47,728 nucleotides of DNA from Bacteroidetes bacterium 4572_128. GTDB taxonomy: Bacteria; Bacteroidota; Bacteroidia; Bacteroidales; 4572-128. Made by a program: the position numbers and the translations under genes. Every line of letters begins with the position of its first letter. The stretch's first letter is position 1. The notes under the pieces were generated by a model. It was not told where the DNA came from and made no database searches. It saw only the letters and a program-made list of their open reading frames with translations. Positions 1 to 9,258 of this stretch are shown one piece after another. Location: contig NBLL01000025.1 of NCBI GenBank assembly GCA_002084355.1, forward strand, positions 1 to 47,728, read 5' to 3'.

Positions 1-222
1 TTTTTTTTTAAAATTATAAAATTCATTAAAAAAATCCGTTTTTTTGAAAAAAAATTTTTTTTTAATTATAAAATTCATTAAAAAAATCCGTTTTTTTGAA
101 AAAAAATTTTTTTAAAATTATAAAATTCATTAAAAAAATCCGTTTTTTTTGAAAAAATTTTTTTTAAAATTATAAAATTCATTAAAAAAATCCGTTTTTT
201 TGAAAAAAAATTTTTTTAATTT
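1..222 (+). repeat. 52-bp tandem repeat array, 4 copies
   Basis: Four head-to-tail copies. The TCCG centre recurs at 38, 90, 142 and 194, so the spacing is exactly 52 bp each time. Each unit has ATTAAAAAAATCCG, then a T-run, G, an A-run and a T-run, followed by an AAATTATAAAATTC spacer. It is locus 1 of the window-wide repeat family and lies downstream of the minus-strand fmt gene. The array reaches the window edge, so the true copy number is unknown. Confidence 0.95.
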
Positions 223-243
223 TTTATTGAAATTTCTTCAGTA

Positions 244-1170
244 TTAAAAATTTTTTATTTGCATTCTTTTTTTACCCATTATTTGCAATTCTTTTATAAA
301 AATAAAACCATCATTTACAGCAATTTTTAAAAATTTTTTATTATCACTAATAATTTTACAAACTTCAAAATTATGTTTTGAAATTTCTATTTTAGAAGAA
401 AAAATTTTTAAAATTTTACATTTTTTTTTAATTAAAAAGTTCGTCCATGCACAAGGCGCAGGACTTAAACCGCGAATATGATTATAAATGTTTTTTGAAT
501 TTTCTCCCCAATTTATTTTACAAGTTTCCTTAAAAATTTTTGGAGCATTTTTTAAATTTTCGTTTTTACAAATAATTTCATCTTGCATAAAAGTTTTAAA
601 ATCATTGTTTTTTATGCTTTTTATAGTTTTCAAAGTTAATTTAGAACCTTCCAACATTAATTTATTATGCAAAGTTTCTGCATTATCTGTGTCAGAAATT
701 TTAACTTTTTTTTGAAAAATAATATCTCCAGTATCTATTTTTTGTTTAAGAAAAAATGTTGTTAAACCTGTTTCTTTTTCGCCATTTATAATCGCCCAAT
801 TAATTGGAGCCGCTCCTCTATATTGTGGTAAAATTGAAGCATGTAAATTAAATGTTCCAAATTTTGGCATTTTCCAAACTAATTCTGGCAACATACGAAA
901 AGCAACAACAATCTGTAAATTTGCTTTTAAACTTTTCAATTCTTTCAAAAAATCTATATTTTTCAAATTTTCTGGCTGTAGAATTTTTAAATTCTTTTTC
1001 AAAGCAAATTCTTTTAATGCAGAAAATTTCATTTTCTTTTTTCTTCTGTCGAATTTATCTGTTGCAGTTATAACTCCAACAATATTGTAATTATTTGCAA
1101 TTAAAATTTTTAAACTTTCAACAGCGAAAACTGGTGTTCCAATAAAAATTATTCTTAAATTTTCTTTCAT
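244..1170 (-). CDS. fmt: methionyl-tRNA formyltransferase
   Basis: Transfers a formyl group from 10-formyl-THF to Met-tRNA(fMet) for translation initiation in the cytoplasm. The N-terminal formyltransferase domain shows FIGTPVFAV (about residues 9-17), the catalytic FNLHASILPQYRGAAP block (about 107-122, Asn108/His110 type) and the KIDTGDI aspartate (about 147). The C-terminal OB-type domain follows from about residue 205. Length (308 aa) is slightly short. The usual tail after GKKRM (an FLxGF-like segment) is cut off after IKNF. One extra T in the T-run just upstream of the stop would restore a reading IKNFLILKKFQ, so the extreme C-terminus may be frameshifted. It works with folD in the folate pool. 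The core looks intact. Confidence 0.95.
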   Translation of the reverse strand: MKENLRIIFIGTPVFAVESLKILIANNYNIVGVITATDKFDRRKKKMKFSALKEFALKKNLKILQPENLKNIDFLKELKSLKANLQIVVAFRMLPELVWKMPKFGTFNLHASILPQYRGAAPINWAIINGEKETGLTTFFLKQKIDTGDIIFQKKVKISDTDNAETLHNKLMLEGSKLTLKTIKSIKNNDFKTFMQDEIICKNENLKNAPKIFKETCKINWGENSKNIYNHIRGLSPAPCAWTNFLIKKKCKILKIFSSKIEISKHNFEVCKIISDNKKFLKIAVNDGFIFIKELQIMGKKRMQIKNF

Positions 1171-1222
1171 AATTATAATAATTTTTTTTCAAAAAAAATG
1201 TTTTTTTTGAAAAAAAAAAATT

Positions 1223-3949
1223 ATGAAATTTATCTTAAAAACATATTTTGAAAATATTAACAAAAAAATAAATAATATTAGAATAAAAAATTGTTCCGAA
1301 TATACTTTTAGAACAGATTTTGAAAATTTCTTAAATGTATCGAAAATAGAAAATTCTATAAATATTGTTCATGAGAAAAAATCCATTGGCTTCGGAAAAC
1401 CAGATTTTGTTTTGGAAAAAAATGATTTCGTTCTTGGATACATAGAAGTTAAGAATATTCAAAAAAATATATCAGATAAAATATTAAATTCTGAGCAAAT
1501 TCAAAGGTATTTAAGATTTTGCAATAATTTTATAATTTCCAATTATAGAGATTTTATTTTGTTTAGGAATGAAAAAATAATTTTAAAATCATCTTTATTT
1601 TCTTTGAAAGATAAAAAATTAAAAGGTAAAAATATAGAAGAAACAGAGAATTTATTAAAATCTTTTTTTTCTTATAAACCAGAACTAATTAGAAAGCCAA
1701 AAAAATTATCTGTAATTCTTGCCTATAAAACAAAGATTTTAAGAGAACTATTAAATAATCTTGAAGAAAAAAGATTTAAAAAAGAAATTTATGGACTTTA
1801 TAATATTTTCAAAACTACTTTAATAGAAGATTTAAAATATAAAGATTTTATCGATACTTACGCTCAAACAATAACTTATGGTTTATTTTTATCTCGTTTG
1901 AATGTTGATAAAAAAATTAACAGGAAAACGGCTTTTTCTGAAATTCCAAAATCATTAGGAATAATAAAAGATATTTTTAGGATACTAAAAGCAGATGAAA
2001 TTCCAAAAAATATTTCATGGATAATTGACGAAATTGTTGAAAGTTTAAATAATATAGATATTGAAAACTTACAAAAAGAGCTTTCTTTTTCTAAGAAAAA
2101 AAATAATGAAGAAGATCCTTATGTTTATTTTTATGAGCATTTTCTCGCAGAATATGATAAAACAAAAAGAAAATCTAAGGGCGTTTATTATACTCCAATT
2201 CAAGTGGTAAAATTTATTGTGAAGTCTATAAATGATATTTTAATAAAAGATTTTGATAAGGATTTTACAAGTGAAAATGTAAAAGTGCTTGATTTTGCCG
2301 CCGGAACAGGAACTTTTTTATTAGAAACTTTTAAAGAAACTTTAAAAGAATTTTCTTCTGATACAGAAAAAAAATTATTTATTAAAAATAGATTATTAAA
2401 AAACTTTTTTGCTTTTGAATATTTGATTGCACCTTATACAATAGCTCATTTAAAATTGTCAAAATATCTCGAAGAAGAAGGACATAAATTTGATAATGAA
2501 AATATAGAAGACAGGTTAAAAATTTACCTTGCCGACACTTTGGACAACACAGAACATAAAGATATTTTTGGTTTTATGAATTTATCAGAGGAAGGACATT
2601 TTGCAAATGAAATTAAAGTAAAAGAGCCAGTTTTAATTGTGATGGGAAATCCGCCTTACAATTCAAAATCTCAAAATAATAAAAATTTTATTTTGGAATT
2701 GCTGCAAGAATATAAGAAAAATTTAAATGAACGAAAAATAAATTTAAATGATGATTATATAAAATTTATTCGTTATGCTCAATGTAAAATAGACGGTTAT
2801 AATTCTGGGGATACAAAAATTGAAAGCTTGAAAAAAGGAATTATTGGAATAATTACAAATAATTCTTACCTTGATGGAATCTCACACAGACAAATGCGAA
2901 AAAGTCTTTTGGAAACTTTTGATGAAATTTATATTTTAAATCTTCATGGAAATTCTATAAAAGGCGAGACAGATAAAAATGTTTTTGACATTAGAGTTGG
3001 AGTTTCTATTGCTTTATTTGTTAAAAAGCAAACGAAATCTAATAAAATTGGAAAATTATTTTATTTTTCTACATTAGATAATAATATTTTTTATAGGAAA
3101 GATAAATTTAATTTTTTAGAAAAAAATAATTTAAAAAGCATAAATTGGAAAAAATTAAAACCAAAAAAGCCAAATTACTGGTTTGTAGAAAGAGATTTAT
3201 CTCTGGAAAAAAGCTATAATAAATTTTGGAGTTTGAAAGAAATTTTTAAAATGTATAGTTCTGGAATTCAGACTAAAAGAGATCGTATAACTATACATTT
3301 TTCTAAAAAAAGTTTAAAAGAACTAAAAAATAATTTTTTAAAATTATCTGAAAATGAATTAAAAGAAAAATATTCTTTGGAGAATGGAAGAGATTGGAGC
3401 ATAAAAAATGCTATAGAAGATTTAAAAACAAATGATAATATACAAAAAATAGATTACCGACCATTTGATTTTAGATTTACTTTTTTATCAAAAAAGTCAA
3501 AAAAATTTATAGCTTATCCAAGATATAAAATAATGAAGCATTTTGAAAATAAAGAAAATATAGGTTTATGTTTTAGTAGAATTTGGGATTTGAAAAAAAA
3601 TTATACTGGTTTTTTTGTAACGAAATTTATTTCAGATGTTCATTTTTCAAACGGACAAACTTATGTTGCGCCGCTTTATATTTATAATGAAAAATTCAAC
3701 AAACTTGATACAGTAGAAGAGAAATCTGTAAATTTTACAAAGGAATTTCAAAAATATTTTTATAAAAAATATAAAGAATATAAAAAACCAGAAGAAATTT
3801 TATCTTACATTTATGCAGTTTTAAATAATCCTAATTATAGAAAAAAATATTTTGAATTTTTGAAATCCGATTTTCCTAAAATTCCGTTTGTAAATGACGA
3901 AAAAATATTTGATAAATTATCTAAAATAGGAAAAAAATTAATTGATTAA
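1223..3949 (+). CDS. type ISP/IIG-like restriction-modification enzyme (main ORF)
   Basis: Single polypeptide predicted to combine DNA cleavage, N6-adenine methylation and target recognition. The N-terminal PD-(D/E)xK nuclease has GKPDF (Asp61) and EVK (Glu75/Lys77). A family-typical linker VYFYEHFLAEYD then GVYYTP leads to methyltransferase motif I, DFAAGTGTF (about 357-365), and motif IV, NPPYN (about 476). The C-terminal specificity domain carries DYRPFDFRF (about 745), a signature of type ISP (LlaBIII-like) enzymes. No helicase segment is seen between nuclease and methylase, unlike classical translocating ISP enzymes, so it may act as a IIG-type enzyme. The ORF stops at GKKLID, where the family continues for about 70 residues; those residues are in the next frame (3942-4169). 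The start lies about 50 bp from the divergent fmt. Confidence 0.88.
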   Translation: MKFILKTYFENINKKINNIRIKNCSEYTFRTDFENFLNVSKIENSINIVHEKKSIGFGKPDFVLEKNDFVLGYIEVKNIQKNISDKILNSEQIQRYLRFCNNFIISNYRDFILFRNEKIILKSSLFSLKDKKLKGKNIEETENLLKSFFSYKPELIRKPKKLSVILAYKTKILRELLNNLEEKRFKKEIYGLYNIFKTTLIEDLKYKDFIDTYAQTITYGLFLSRLNVDKKINRKTAFSEIPKSLGIIKDIFRILKADEIPKNISWIIDEIVESLNNIDIENLQKELSFSKKKNNEEDPYVYFYEHFLAEYDKTKRKSKGVYYTPIQVVKFIVKSINDILIKDFDKDFTSENVKVLDFAAGTGTFLLETFKETLKEFSSDTEKKLFIKNRLLKNFFAFEYLIAPYTIAHLKLSKYLEEEGHKFDNENIEDRLKIYLADTLDNTEHKDIFGFMNLSEEGHFANEIKVKEPVLIVMGNPPYNSKSQNNKNFILELLQEYKKNLNERKINLNDDYIKFIRYAQCKIDGYNSGDTKIESLKKGIIGIITNNSYLDGISHRQMRKSLLETFDEIYILNLHGNSIKGETDKNVFDIRVGVSIALFVKKQTKSNKIGKLFYFSTLDNNIFYRKDKFNFLEKNNLKSINWKKLKPKKPNYWFVERDLSLEKSYNKFWSLKEIFKMYSSGIQTKRDRITIHFSKKSLKELKNNFLKLSENELKEKYSLENGRDWSIKNAIEDLKTNDNIQKIDYRPFDFRFTFLSKKSKKFIAYPRYKIMKHFENKENIGLCFSRIWDLKKNYTGFFVTKFISDVHFSNGQTYVAPLYIYNEKFNKLDTVEEKSVNFTKEFQKYFYKKYKEYKKPEEILSYIYAVLNNPNYRKKYFEFLKSDFPKIPFVNDEKIFDKLSKIGKKLID

Positions 3950-4169
3950 AAATAAATTATTTATAAACAGTACAGATCATTTCGAAGGAATTTCTAAAGA
4001 AGTTTTTGATTTTGAAATTGGAAGCTACAAAGTTATTGATAAATATTTGAAATCTCGTAAAGGTTTAAAACTTTCTTTTGACGAAATACAAGAAATTAAA
4101 AAAATTTCAAAATCTATAGAGAAAACTATAAAAATTATGAAAAAATTGAAAAAATTTGACATTTTTTGA
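3942..4169 (+). pseudogene. C-terminal fragment of the type ISP RM enzyme, shifted frame
   Basis: This 75-residue reading overlaps the end of the preceding ORF by 8 nt and starts with TTG. It contains the segment expected at the end of type ISP enzymes: STDHFEGISKEVFDFEIGSY, then DKYLKSRKG. It is therefore best read as the displaced C-terminus of the 1223-3949 gene after a one-base shift near 3940, not as a separate gene. Its last residues (KFDIF, TGA) are encoded by a copy of the intergenic repeat (TTTGACATTTTTTGA). It could be true truncation, phase variation or a sequencing error. Confidence 0.8.
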
Positions 4170-4192
4170 AAAAATTTTTTTAATTAAAAAAA

Positions 4193-4226
4193 CCAAACCC
4201 CAATTTTAAAAAAAATTGGGATTTGG
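4193..4226. terminator. bidirectional hairpin terminator
   Basis: CCAAACCCCAATTTT pairs with AAAATTGGGATTTGG (one C:A mismatch) around a short A-rich loop. It sits between the converging RM gene (+) and rpsT (-), with A/T runs on both sides, so it can serve both directions. Confidence 0.8.
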
Positions 4227-4260
4227 CTGAAAACAAAAAATAAATCTATTTTATAAAAAA

Positions 4261-4512
4261 TTACATTTTATTAATTTTCACATAAAGACCAGATTTTAAA
4301 TTAGAAGCTTTATTATTATGAATAATATTTTTCTTTGCCAATTTGTCAAGCAAAGAACAAACTTTAGGAAGTAAAGTTTTTGCTTCTTCTTTATTTTCAA
4401 TCTCTCTTAAATTTTTTATTGCATTACGAGCTGTTTTTGCATAATATTTGTTATGCAATTTTCTTTTTTCTGATTGCCTTATTCTTTTTTTTGCAGATTT
4501 ATGATTTGCCAT
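4261..4512 (-). CDS. rpsT: 30S ribosomal protein S20
   Basis: Small basic 83-residue protein that binds 16S rRNA during assembly of the 30S subunit. It starts with the highly typical MANHKSAKKRIRQSEKRKL and has the conserved KNII/ASNLKSGL C-terminal helix. Length matches the family (about 84-88). It is transcribed leftward, close to tRNA-Glu on the same strand, with the 4193-4226 hairpin as its likely terminator. Confidence 0.97.
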   Translation of the reverse strand: MANHKSAKKRIRQSEKRKLHNKYYAKTARNAIKNLREIENKEEAKTLLPKVCSLLDKLAKKNIIHNNKASNLKSGLYVKINKM

Positions 4513-4557
4513 TATAAATATTTAATAAAAATAAATTTTAGTATTATCATATTATTG

Positions 4558-4629
4558 TAGTCTATAGGGGAATCGAACCCCTGTTACCAGGATGAAAACC
4601 TGGCGTCCTAACCCCTAGACGAATAGACC
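4558..4629 (-). tRNA. tRNA-Glu (anticodon TTC)
   Basis: On the minus strand the cloverleaf reads acceptor GGTCTAT/ATAGACT (G1:U72 wobble), D-arm GTCT...GGAC, anticodon stem CCAGG/CCTGG with loop TTTTCAT (anticodon TTC), and T-arm AGGGG TTCGATT CCCCT. The discriminator base is A, and CCA is not encoded. About 72 nt. It lies about 45 bp upstream of rpsT on the same strand. Confidence 0.97.
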
Positions 4630-4870
4630 ATCAATTTTGTTTAGAACAAAAGCAAATAATTTTCTCATTTGCTAATGCAAAAGTAATTATACTTTTTATA
4701 ATTCCAAAATTTTTAAGGGGAAATTTAAAAAAAAAATGTAAGTCATTGATTTTCAAATAAAAAAGTTTAATTTAAAATTAAAAATAAAATATTTTTTTCA
4801 ATAAATCATATTTTATTTAAAATAAAATAATAAAAAAAATGCTTTATGAAGAATTTTTTTTATAAAAAAA

Positions 4871-4891
4871 AGCGAATTTTAGAAATTCGCT
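4871..4891 (-). terminator. hairpin terminator of the lamin-tail gene
   Basis: AGCGAATTT-TAG-AAATTCGCT is a perfect 9-bp stem with A/T runs on both sides, directly after the stop of the minus-strand gene at 4902. The remaining gap back to tRNA-Glu (4630-4870) is plain AT-rich sequence with no gene seen. Confidence 0.85.
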
Positions 4892-4901
4892 TTTTATATA
4901 A

Positions 4902-5897
4902 TTAATTTTTTTGTAGGAGTATCTTTTTTATTGCAAATTTTTCATTTTCGAATGAAACTTTTACTAAATAAATTCCATTTTCACAAATAGGTAGTTCTAC
5001 TTTAAATTCTTTCTTTCTAGTGTCCAAATCATATTTTGCTATCTTTTGACCGATAACATTTAAAATTTCAACTGAATGAATATCTTTTTTAGATTTTACT
5101 GTAAATTTACCATTTAAAACAGGATTAGGATAAAATGAAATTATATCATCTTTAGACACAAAATTAACTTCTACGGCATCTCCACAAATAGAAGTATGCA
5201 TACCAAGATTTTCGAAAGAATTCATTGGTAAACTATCCCATTCTGCAAGAGCATTCCAACCTTCGTACCAAGTTTCATTGATATTTCCAATTTCAATTTC
5301 AGATTTTCTAATTAATGTGTGATTCTTAGTTAAATAAGTACCAAGTCCATCACTGTAAGGTGCTTCATCATCCCATCCACCATTTGGACTTGTTGTGCCA
5401 AGCCAATTTGGAGGTCGCACACCAATTTCACCCAAAATATCAATATCTATCCAGCTTCCACCGTCCAATTTCTGCAAAGAAATTGCATCATCTCCATTCC
5501 ATTTAAAACATTTTGAACCTTGAACTCCATCACTATAAGAAGCATCTACCCAAAGGTCTACAATATTTCTTATCTCCTCAAAAACGCAAGTATCTTCTTC
5601 AATTCCATTTACGTCTTGCAAATCTCCAGAAACAACAAAAACACTATGTCCTCCTATGCTTCCAGTCAATAATGCAATATATTCCATTTGTTGGTCTGAA
5701 TTTGTTGAACCATTTGACCAACGTATTACTCTATAATTATCATCGAGAGAAATTGCCTGATCTGTAGGATTATAAAGTTCTAAAACTTTATTATTATGAG
5801 AGCCTTCTACATATTCAGAAATAAAAATCTCGTTACACTGTGCCATTGCAAAATTATATATTAGAACGGCAAAAAATAGCGATAAAATTTTTTTCAT
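4902..5897 (-). CDS. secreted lamin-tail domain protein with T9SS sorting tail
   Basis: 331 residues. The signal peptide MKKILSLFFAVLIYNFAMAQ is followed by a lamin-tail domain (FISEYVEGSHNNKVLELYNP, about residues 25-45, onward to about 210). The C-terminal sorting domain (about 252-331: FYPNPVLNGKFTV, NVIGQ, GIYLVKV, KKILLQKN) is the type A signal recognised by the type IX secretion system, so the protein should be exported across the outer membrane and probably surface anchored. No nuclease domain is visible, although lamin-tail domains often accompany one. The substrate is unknown. It has its own terminator at 4871 and no operon partners. Confidence 0.9.
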   Translation of the reverse strand: MKKILSLFFAVLIYNFAMAQCNEIFISEYVEGSHNNKVLELYNPTDQAISLDDNYRVIRWSNGSTNSDQQMEYIALLTGSIGGHSVFVVSGDLQDVNGIEEDTCVFEEIRNIVDLWVDASYSDGVQGSKCFKWNGDDAISLQKLDGGSWIDIDILGEIGVRPPNWLGTTSPNGGWDDEAPYSDGLGTYLTKNHTLIRKSEIEIGNINETWYEGWNALAEWDSLPMNSFENLGMHTSICGDAVEVNFVSKDDIISFYPNPVLNGKFTVKSKKDIHSVEILNVIGQKIAKYDLDTRKKEFKVELPICENGIYLVKVSFENEKFAIKKILLQKN

Positions 5898-6041
5898 AAT
5901 TATACAAATTAAAAATTTAAAAAATAATTTTGATTAATGTTATTAAATTATCAACAAATATCATTCCTAATTTTTTAGGAAAAATAAAATATTTTATTTA
6001 ATATATTACAAAATTAATTAATTTTACAAAAAAAAAAAATT

Positions 6042-7511
6042 ATGAGAAAAGAAATAAATATTATTTTAACACCAAAACAAAGTTCTTCGGAGAAAAATAT
6101 TTTGTCCTTTTTATCAAAAAAATTTCAAATTCCAGAAGATAAAATAAGTTATTTAAAAATTTTATCTCGTTCTGTAGATGCTCGTTCGAGAAATGTAAAA
6201 ATAAATTTAAAAGTTTTATTCATTTATAATGAAGAAAAACCATCTATTGAAAAAGATAATTTTATTTACCAAGATGTAAAAGGCAAAGAGAAAATTATAA
6301 TCGTTGGTTCTGGACCATCTGGACTTTTTGCTGCTGATTGAAGAAAGACGTAAAGATATTAGAGATATTTATCGTATAAGGAAAATTAATGAAAATTCGA
6401 ATTATTCTTTCGGCGAAGGAGGAGCAGGAACTTTTTCAGATGGAAAATTATTTACTCGTTCTAAAAAACGAGGAGATGTAAAAAATATATTAAAAATACT
6501 TGCTTTTCACGGAGCAAAAGAAAATATTTTATATGAAAGTAAAGCACACATTGGAACAGATAAGTTGCCAAAAATTATTGAAAATATAAGAAAAAGTATT
6601 TTAAATGCCAATGGAGAAATTCATTTTAATACAAAATTAGAAGATTTTATTATAGAAAAAGAGCTCATAAAAAAAGTAAAAACGAAAAATACTTTAAATG
6701 ATGAAATAAAATATTTTACAGGAAAATATTTTATTTTAGCAACTGGACATTCAGCAAGAGATATTTATAATTTATTATATAAAAAAAATATCTTATTAGA
6801 AGAGAAAAGTTTTTCTGTTGGAGTTCGTGTTGAACATTCTCAAAATTTAATTGATAGCATTCAATATCATACAAAAAAAAGAGAGGAGTTTATTCTTTTT
6901 GTATGTGTCCTGGTGGGTCTATTGTTCCTGCTTTTACAGAAAATAATCAAATTGTTTTAAATGGAATGTCGCCTTCTAATAGAAATTCTAAATATGCTAA
7001 CTCTGGAATAGTTGTGGAAGTTAAGAGTGAAGATTTGAAAAATTATAAAAAATTTGGTGTTCTCGCTGGCATGAAATTTCAAGAAGATTTAGAAAAATTG
7101 GCTTTTGAAGAATCAAATAAATCTATGGATGTACCAGCCCAAAGAATGCTCGATTTTACAAGAAATAAAAAATCTAAATCTTTACACAAAACTTCTTATT
7201 TTCTTGGATTAACATCCTCCGAAATGCATTTATGGTTGCCAGAAAATATTCGTATATCTTTGCAAAAAGCATTCATAGAATTTAATAAGAAGATGAAAAA
7301 TTTTCTTACAAATGAAGCAATTATTCTCGGTGTAGAAACGAGAACTTCTTCGCCAATTAGAATTCCACGAGATAAAAAAACTTTACAACATTTGCAAATA
7401 AAAAATTTATTTCCTTGTGGTGAAGGTGCAGGTTATTCTGGAGGAATAGTTTCGTCCGCAATAGATGGACAACGTTGTTCAGAAAGTATAAACTTATTAA
7501 TAAATAAATAA
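6042..7511 (+). pseudogene. broken NAD(P)/FAD-dependent oxidoreductase (YP_-type flavoprotein)
   Basis: Three consecutive reading frames (6042-6341, about 6330-6900, 6903-7511) together make one bacterial FAD-dependent dehydrogenase. Piece 1 ends in the FAD motif IIVGSGPSGLFAA. Piece 2 holds ENSNYSFGEGGAGTFSDGKL and SVGVRVEHSQNLIDSIQYH. Piece 3 holds CPGGSIVPAFTENN, NGMSPSNRNSKYANSG, ETRTSSPIRIPRD and GEGAGYSGGI. At the first junction the segment after GLFAA that completes the Rossmann strand and the ERG motif is missing (about 14 residues). At the second about 20 residues before FCMCPGG are missing. Both gaps also shift frame, so this looks like two short internal deletions. Everything else is well conserved, so decay is recent or the sequence is in error. 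Confidence 0.85.
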
Positions 7512-7682
7512 ATTCATAAAAAATTGGCGTTTTTTTGAAAAAATTTTTTTTTAAATTTAAAATTAATTTTTGAAAATCTCAAAAAAATGGGTTTTTTTGG
7601 AGAAGTTTTTTTTGAAATTATTTTAATAAAAATTGTTTTTTTATTAAAAAAAATAAATATTTATTTTAAAAAAATTATAAAA

Positions 7683-8564
7683 ATGCAAATTATAGATGGT
7701 AGAGCAGTTTCTAATGAAATAAAAAAAGAAATTGCAAAAGATTTAAAAATATTTATCGATGCAGGTGGGAAAGTTCCTCATCTTACTGTAATTATAGTTG
7801 GAAATGATGGCGGAAGTCAGACTTATGTTTCTCACAAAATAAAGGCTTGTAAAAAACTTGGTTTTCAATCAACAAAAATTCAATTTGATGAAAAAATTAC
7901 AGAAAAAGAGCTTTTAGAAAAAATTAAGGAAATTAATAAAGATGATAATGTAGATGGTCTTCTTGTACAATTGCCTTTACCGAAACAAATTTCTGAGATG
8001 AAAGTTATAGAAACAATAATTCCGGAAAAAGATGTCGATGGTTTTCATCCTTTGAATATTGGTAAAATGCTCTTAGGTTTACCAACTTATTTATCTGCAA
8101 CTCCGTATGGAATTATTGAATTATTAAAGCGTTATAAAATAAAAACTTCCGGAAAGAATTGTGTTATTCTTGGCAGAAGTAATATTGTTGGTACGCCTAT
8201 GAGTGTTTTGATGTCTCGCAAAAGCGAAATTGGAAACTCTACGGTTACGCTTTGTCATTCAAGAACAAAAAACATAAAAGAGATAACAAAAAAAGCGGAT
8301 ATTATTATTGTTGCCTTAGGTTCTCCTGAATTTTTAAAAGCAGATTTTGTAAAAGATGGTGCTGTTGTAATTGATGTTGGAACAACAAGAATAAAATCTG
8401 ACAAAACAAAATCTGGATGGAAATTAAAAGGTGATGTAAAATTCGACGAAGTCGCTGAAAAATGTAGTTTTATAACTCCAGTTCCCGGCGGAGTTGGACC
8501 TATGACTATAGTTTCGCTTTTAAAAAATACTTTGAAAGCAGCGAAATTAAATTTTAAAAAATAA
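7683..8564 (+). CDS. folD: methylenetetrahydrofolate dehydrogenase / cyclohydrolase
   Basis: Bifunctional cytoplasmic enzyme interconverting 5,10-methylene-THF and 10-formyl-THF, which feeds Fmt and purine synthesis. The start is set at [10 protein letters not shown] (ATG 7683), because the 32 preceding residues in the ORF are low-complexity translation of AT-rich spacer. Motifs: [13 protein letters not shown] with the active-site Lys near residue 55, [22 protein letters not shown], the dinucleotide-binding [13 protein letters not shown], and the C-terminal [11 protein letters not shown]. The 293-residue length is normal. It converges on the NuoE-like gene, with a perfect palindromic terminator between them. 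Confidence 0.96.
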   Translation: MQIIDGRAVSNEIKKEIAKDLKIFIDAGGKVPHLTVIIVGNDGGSQTYVSHKIKACKKLGFQSTKIQFDEKITEKELLEKIKEINKDDNVDGLLVQLPLPKQISEMKVIETIIPEKDVDGFHPLNIGKMLLGLPTYLSATPYGIIELLKRYKIKTSGKNCVILGRSNIVGTPMSVLMSRKSEIGNSTVTLCHSRTKNIKEITKKADIIIVALGSPEFLKADFVKDGAVVIDVGTTRIKSDKTKSGWKLKGDVKFDEVAEKCSFITPVPGGVGPMTIVSLLKNTLKAAKLNFKK

Positions 8565-8582
8565 ATTTTTATAATAAAAAAG

Positions 8583-8612
8583 CATTTTTGGAAAAAATTT
8601 TTTCCAAAAATG
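8583..8612. terminator. perfect palindrome, bidirectional terminator
   Basis: CATTTTTGGAAAAAA followed by its exact complement TTTTTTCCAAAAATG: 30 bp of perfect symmetry between convergent folD (+) and the NuoE-like gene (-), with A/T runs at both ends. Confidence 0.85.
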
Positions 8613-8618
8613 GTATTT

Positions 8619-9137
8619 TTAATTGTTTTTTTTAATAATATTTTTTAAAAACTTAACTGTTTTCTTTTGATTTAATTTTCCATAAGTTTCTTCTCCTATC
8701 ATCATCACAGGTGCTAATGAACAGCATCCCAAACAAGCAACTGATTCTAAAGTAAATAAACCATTTTCTGTTGTTTCGCCGTCATTAATTTTTAAAAAAT
8801 CTTTTATTGCATCGGTAATTTCTACCGCATCCTGAACGTGGCACGCTGTTCCGTGACAAACTTTAATTATATGTTTTCCAACTGGATTTAATCTAAATTG
8901 TGAATAAAAAGTTGCAACTCCATACAATTCGCTTAAACTATGTCCTAAATCTTTGGAAATTTTATAAAATACAATGTCTGGAATGTATTTATAAATTTCC
9001 TGAGTTTTTTGCAAAACAGGAATTAGATTTCCTTTTTTGTTTTTATATTTCTCAATTATTGGATTTAATAGATTTAAATCTATATTTTCGTTTTTTTTCT
9101 GAGAAACTTTTTTATTTAAAATTTTTTTTATTCTCAT
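8619..9137 (-). CDS. NuoE-like [2Fe-2S] NAD-linked dehydrogenase/hydrogenase subunit
   Basis: 172 residues of the thioredoxin-like [2Fe-2S] family (NuoE, HydC, FdsG). An N-terminal helical part (IIEKYKNKKGNLIPVLQKTQ, LGHSLSELYGVATFYSQF) precedes the cluster domain. Ligands fit CHGTAC (Cys94, Cys99) and CLGCC (Cys135, Cys139), the C-x4-C...C-x3-C pattern. It would pass electrons between a NuoF-like NADH site and a NuoG, hydrogenase or formate dehydrogenase partner. No partner lies beside it. The only NuoG-like protein here is at 40.8 kb. Whether it belongs to complex I, HydABC or a formate dehydrogenase cannot be told from this window. Confidence 0.88.
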   Translation of the reverse strand: MRIKKILNKKVSQKKNENIDLNLLNPIIEKYKNKKGNLIPVLQKTQEIYKYIPDIVFYKISKDLGHSLSELYGVATFYSQFRLNPVGKHIIKVCHGTACHVQDAVEITDAIKDFLKINDGETTENGLFTLESVACLGCCSLAPVMMIGEETYGKLNQKKTVKFLKNIIKKNN

Positions 9138-9211
9138 AAAATTTTATATTTTTATAAAAAATTTTTTTTGTAAAAAAAGCATTTTTTTTTATAAAAAAAA
9201 TTTTTTTATAA

Positions 9212-9237
9212 ATACAAAATTTGTTCAAATTTTGTAT
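9212..9237. promoter_or_regulatory. 12-bp perfect inverted repeat upstream of the REC/sugar-transferase gene
   Basis: ATACAAAATTTG-TT-CAAATTTTGTAT ends 21 bp before the ATG at 9259. It could be an operator or a 5' hairpin. An upstream T/A run block (9150-9210) contains AT-rich filler only. Confidence 0.55.
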
Positions 9238-9258
9238 AAAATTATTAATAATTTAATT

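Noticed and set aside
7587-7682. Upstream extension of folD (32 residues)
   Set aside because: Low-complexity F/I/K translation of AT-rich spacer; the conserved start MQIIDG lies at 7683.
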